Shown one piece after another: positions 7,236-8,154 of a stretch of 8,154 bases of DNA (positions within the stretch are counted from its first letter, which is position 1; each line of letters opens with the position of its first letter). Source of the stretch: CAYIEP01 sp964362515. GTDB lineage: Bacteria; Patescibacteriota; Minisyncoccia; UBA6257; UBA9933. The stretch lies in contig CAYIEP010000026.1 in the NCBI GenBank assembly GCA_964362515.1, forward strand, positions 1 to 8,154, read 5' to 3'. Below the pieces are notes generated by a model. The model made no database searches and was not told the DNA's origin. It saw only the letters and a list, made by a program, of their open reading frames with translations. The position numbers and the translations under genes were made by a program.

Positions 7236-7264
7236 ATAATACGGAAAATAATGATTTTAGTCAA
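7236..7264 (-). promoter_or_regulatory. Sigma70-type promoter for the E1 alpha operon
   Basis: On the minus strand TTGACT (7264-7259) and TATTAT (7241-7236) are separated by exactly 17 bp. Each differs from the sigma70 consensus at one position. The -35 box starts 5 bp after the stop codon of the phosphoglycosyl transferase gene. The predicted start near 7229 gives a leader of about 34 nt to the E1 alpha ATG. The region is AT-rich, so chance matches are possible, but the spacing and position are right for an internal promoter driving the five coupled genes. Confidence 0.55.
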
Positions 7265-7269
7265 AAACC

Positions 7270-7866
7270 TTATTTTCCAAACAACATCTTTTTAAGCGTG
7301 AGAAAAATGATTTTAATATCGGTCCAAAGCGACATTTCTTCGTAATATTTCAATTGAAGGCGGATTTTTTCCGGCCGGATTTTTTCAAAATAATCTTTAT
7401 CAGGGTCTTGGCTGTTTTTTAAAATTTCGCCCTCGTCAATATTCCATAAAGACGCGTAATCTGTTATTCCCGGTCTAATGGTTAATAAAACTTTTTCTTT
7501 TTCGGTATATAAGTCGGTGAATTTTTTCACTTCCGGTCTTGGGCCAACCAAGCTTATGTCGCCGATAAAAACGTTTATCAATTGAGGTAATTCATCGATT
7601 TTATATTTTCTTATGAATTTCCCGACCGGCGTTATTCTGGAATCTTCTTTAGAAGTTGAAGAAACGCCGGTTTTTTCGGCGTCAATAATCATTGAGCGGA
7701 ATTTATAGACACGGAAAATTTTCTCTTGAAGCCCCGTTCGCTCGCCACGATAAAAAATCGGCCCCCAGTCGTGAAATTTTATCAATAAGGCGATTGTTAC
7801 GAGAAAAGGGGAAAGAATAAGCAATCCCATAGCGGAGAAAAATATATCAAAAAGGCGTTTAACCAT
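7270..7866 (-). CDS. Small monotopic phosphoglycosyl transferase (bacterial sugar transferase, PglC-like)
   Basis: At 198 residues this is the minimal PglC-type form without the extra membrane and CoA-binding domains of WcaJ/WbaP. KRLFDIFFSAMGLLILSPF (3-21) is the N-terminal re-entrant membrane helix with the Ser19-Pro20 break. GPIFYRGERTG (35-45), FRVYKFRSM (51-59) and the catalytic dyad Asp91-Glu92 in IDELPQLINV (90-99) follow. GDISLVGPRPE (102-112) and RPGITDYASLW (131-141) complete the family pattern. Members transfer a sugar 1-phosphate from UDP-sugar to undecaprenyl phosphate at the cytoplasmic membrane face, the first committed step of glycan assembly. With the dehydratase and sugar aminotransferase in the same locus, a UDP-diNAcBac-like or related amino sugar is a reasonable donor (inference). 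It is separated from the E1 alpha gene by 74 bp and may be transcribed from the -10-like box at 7887-7892. Confidence 0.95.
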   Translation of the reverse strand: MVKRLFDIFFSAMGLLILSPFLVTIALLIKFHDWGPIFYRGERTGLQEKIFRVYKFRSMIIDAEKTGVSSTSKEDSRITPVGKFIRKYKIDELPQLINVFIGDISLVGPRPEVKKFTDLYTEKEKVLLTIRPGITDYASLWNIDEGEILKNSQDPDKDYFEKIRPEKIRLQLKYYEEMSLWTDIKIIFLTLKKMLFGK

Positions 7867-7886
7867 AGTTTTAATTTTAGTTCTCT

Positions 7887-7892
7887 ATTATA
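7887..7892 (-). promoter_or_regulatory. Candidate -10 box upstream of the phosphoglycosyl transferase gene
   Basis: A perfect TATAAT on the minus strand lies 20 bp upstream of the ATG at 7866. No convincing -35 box is visible at 16-18 bp; the best is TTTATT. Transcription from here would give a leader of only about 14 nt, in keeping with the lack of a Shine-Dalgarno sequence. It is weak alone in such AT-rich DNA. Confidence 0.3.
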
Positions 7893-7980
7893 GACAATAA
7901 TAACAGAAAAATAAAACTACAAAAGACGAGACACATCAGTAACACCAAAGCAATTCTGATTTTGTGCGAAAACACGCTAT

Positions 7981-8003
7981 CAAATTCCCCAGCGAGGAAT
8001 TTG
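7981..8003. repeat. Stem-loop with 8 bp perfect stem
   Basis: CAAATTCC (7981-7988) pairs with GGAATTTG (7996-8003) around a 7 nt loop. It marks the operon-proximal edge of the hairpin cluster. No poly-U tract follows on either strand, so a role as intrinsic terminator is not supported. Confidence 0.6.
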
Positions 8004-8008
8004 CGCTC

Positions 8009-8024
8009 TCAGCCAGCTGGCGGA
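8009..8024. repeat. Near-palindrome related to the 8067-8082 repeat
   Basis: TCAGCCAGCTGGCGGA contains the perfect 10 bp palindrome GCCAGCTGGC (8012-8021). It matches an idealised TCCGCCAGCTGGCGGA at 14 of 16 positions. The piece GCTGGCGGAC (8016-8025) also occurs exactly, on the opposite strand, inside the class I aminotransferase gene (4694-4703). Confidence 0.6.
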
Positions 8025-8066
8025 CTCGCTCGTCCAGCAAGAAAAAAGATTTTTATGAAATCTTAA

Positions 8067-8082
8067 TCCGTCAGCTGACGGA
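8067..8082. repeat. Perfect 16 bp palindrome TCCGTCAGCTGACGGA
   Basis: The sequence equals its own reverse complement over all 16 bases. It sits inside the larger inverted repeat, partly overlapping the AATCCG inner arm, so two alternative folds compete. It is the cleanest copy of the palindromic family whose relatives appear at 8009-8024, 4695-4710 and 3386-3400. Confidence 0.8.
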
Positions 8083-8088
8083 CAGCCT

Positions 8089-8110
8089 CGCCATTTTCGT
8101 AAAAATGGCG
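8089..8110. repeat. Stem-loop with 9 bp perfect stem
   Basis: CGCCATTTT (8089-8097) pairs with AAAATGGCG (8102-8110) around a 4 nt loop CGTA. It lies in the apical part of the composite inverted repeat and has no uridine tract of its own, so it is not a stand-alone terminator. Confidence 0.7.
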
Positions 8111-8154
8111 GGCGTGAGCGGATTGAAGAAAAATCTTTTTTCTTGCTGGACACC

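Larger units (their letters stand above)
8032..8151. repeat. Composite inverted-repeat element with 23 bp perfect arms
   Basis: The arms at 8032-8054 (starting GTCCAGCAAGAAAAAAG) and 8129-8151 (ending CTTGCTGGAC) are perfect reverse complements over 23 bp. A second pair, AATCCG at 8065-8070 and CGGATT at 8119-8124, lies just inside, giving a nearly continuous long stem. The internal loop holds a 16 bp palindrome (8067-8082) and a 9 bp stem-loop (8089-8110). The left arm can also fold on itself (AAGATTT 8046-8052 with AAATCTT 8058-8064). The size (120 bp), terminal inverted arms and absence of coding capacity resemble a MITE or REP-like element. A large attenuator or bidirectional terminator is also possible. 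Confidence 0.75.
7867..8154. other. Noncoding, hairpin-rich intergenic region upstream of the operon
   Basis: I see no convincing gene in these 288 bases. The part nearest the operon (7867 to about 7975) is AT-rich and holds the -10-like box. The distal part (about 7981-8151) is richer in GC and packed with stem-loops: 7981-8003, the near-palindrome 8009-8024, and the composite inverted repeat 8032-8151 with two hairpins inside it. No tRNA, rRNA or CRISPR-type spacing is visible. The right arm of the large repeat ends 3 bases before the window edge, so the element may continue outside. Confidence 0.7.

Noticed and set aside
7981..8151. CRISPR array or tRNA/ncRNA gene in the hairpin cluster.
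   Set aside because: The repeats are inverted, not direct with regular spacers, and no cloverleaf or known RNA motif is visible.

Overview
This AT-rich bacterial window is most of a cell-surface glycan locus. The proteins are lysine-rich and tightly packed, with 4 to 32 bp overlaps and almost no Shine-Dalgarno sequences. Short palindromes sit both between and inside genes. Together these suggest an uncultivated Candidate Phyla Radiation (Patescibacteria/Parcubacteria-like) bacterium. That placement is an inference from style, not from a marker gene. TGA is used as a stop (for example in the ATGA junction near 5218-5221), so a lineage that reads UGA as glycine is unlikely.

Layout. Positions 1 to about 160 read as an open minus-strand TPR-like fragment that runs off the window. 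It abuts head-on, at a short inverted repeat (152-166), the 3' part of a plus-strand gene ending at 871. That plus-strand piece looks like the C-terminal end of an O-antigen ligase/polymerase-type membrane protein with a TPR tail. Both fragments lack a believable start, so this join is either a real inverted rearrangement or an assembly or amplification chimera. From 880 to 7866 all genes are on the minus strand. In transcription order they are a small phosphoglycosyl transferase (7866-7270), a 74 bp gap with a good sigma70-type promoter, and then five coupled genes: E1 alpha and E1 beta of a thiamine-diphosphate 2-oxoacid dehydrogenase type (7195-5218), a class I aminotransferase (5221-3929), a DegT/DnrJ/EryC1-type sugar aminotransferase (3928-2729) and a membrane-bound nucleotide-sugar 4,6-dehydratase of the PglF/WbpM/CapD type (2760-880). 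The last 288 bases (7867-8154) carry no gene that I can see. They hold a -10-like box and a dense cluster of hairpins, including a 23 bp perfect inverted repeat.

How the genes fit together. The dehydratase makes a UDP-4-keto-6-deoxy-N-acetylhexosamine, the DegT enzyme aminates the 4-keto group, and the phosphoglycosyl transferase loads a sugar phosphate onto undecaprenyl phosphate. This is the same enzyme trio as PglF/PglE/PglC in Campylobacter, but without the PglD acetyltransferase. The E1 alpha/beta pair has no E2 or E3 next to it and lies inside the sugar operon with a class I aminotransferase. It may therefore transfer a decarboxylated two-carbon (acyl) unit to a sugar or amino sugar rather than feed central metabolism (inference).

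The most unusual signal is a small palindromic sequence family, core about TCCGYCAGCTGRCGGA. It is present as a perfect copy and a near copy in the intergenic region. Related degenerate palindromes lie inside the two aminotransferase genes, within segments that look like in-frame insertions relative to their families.
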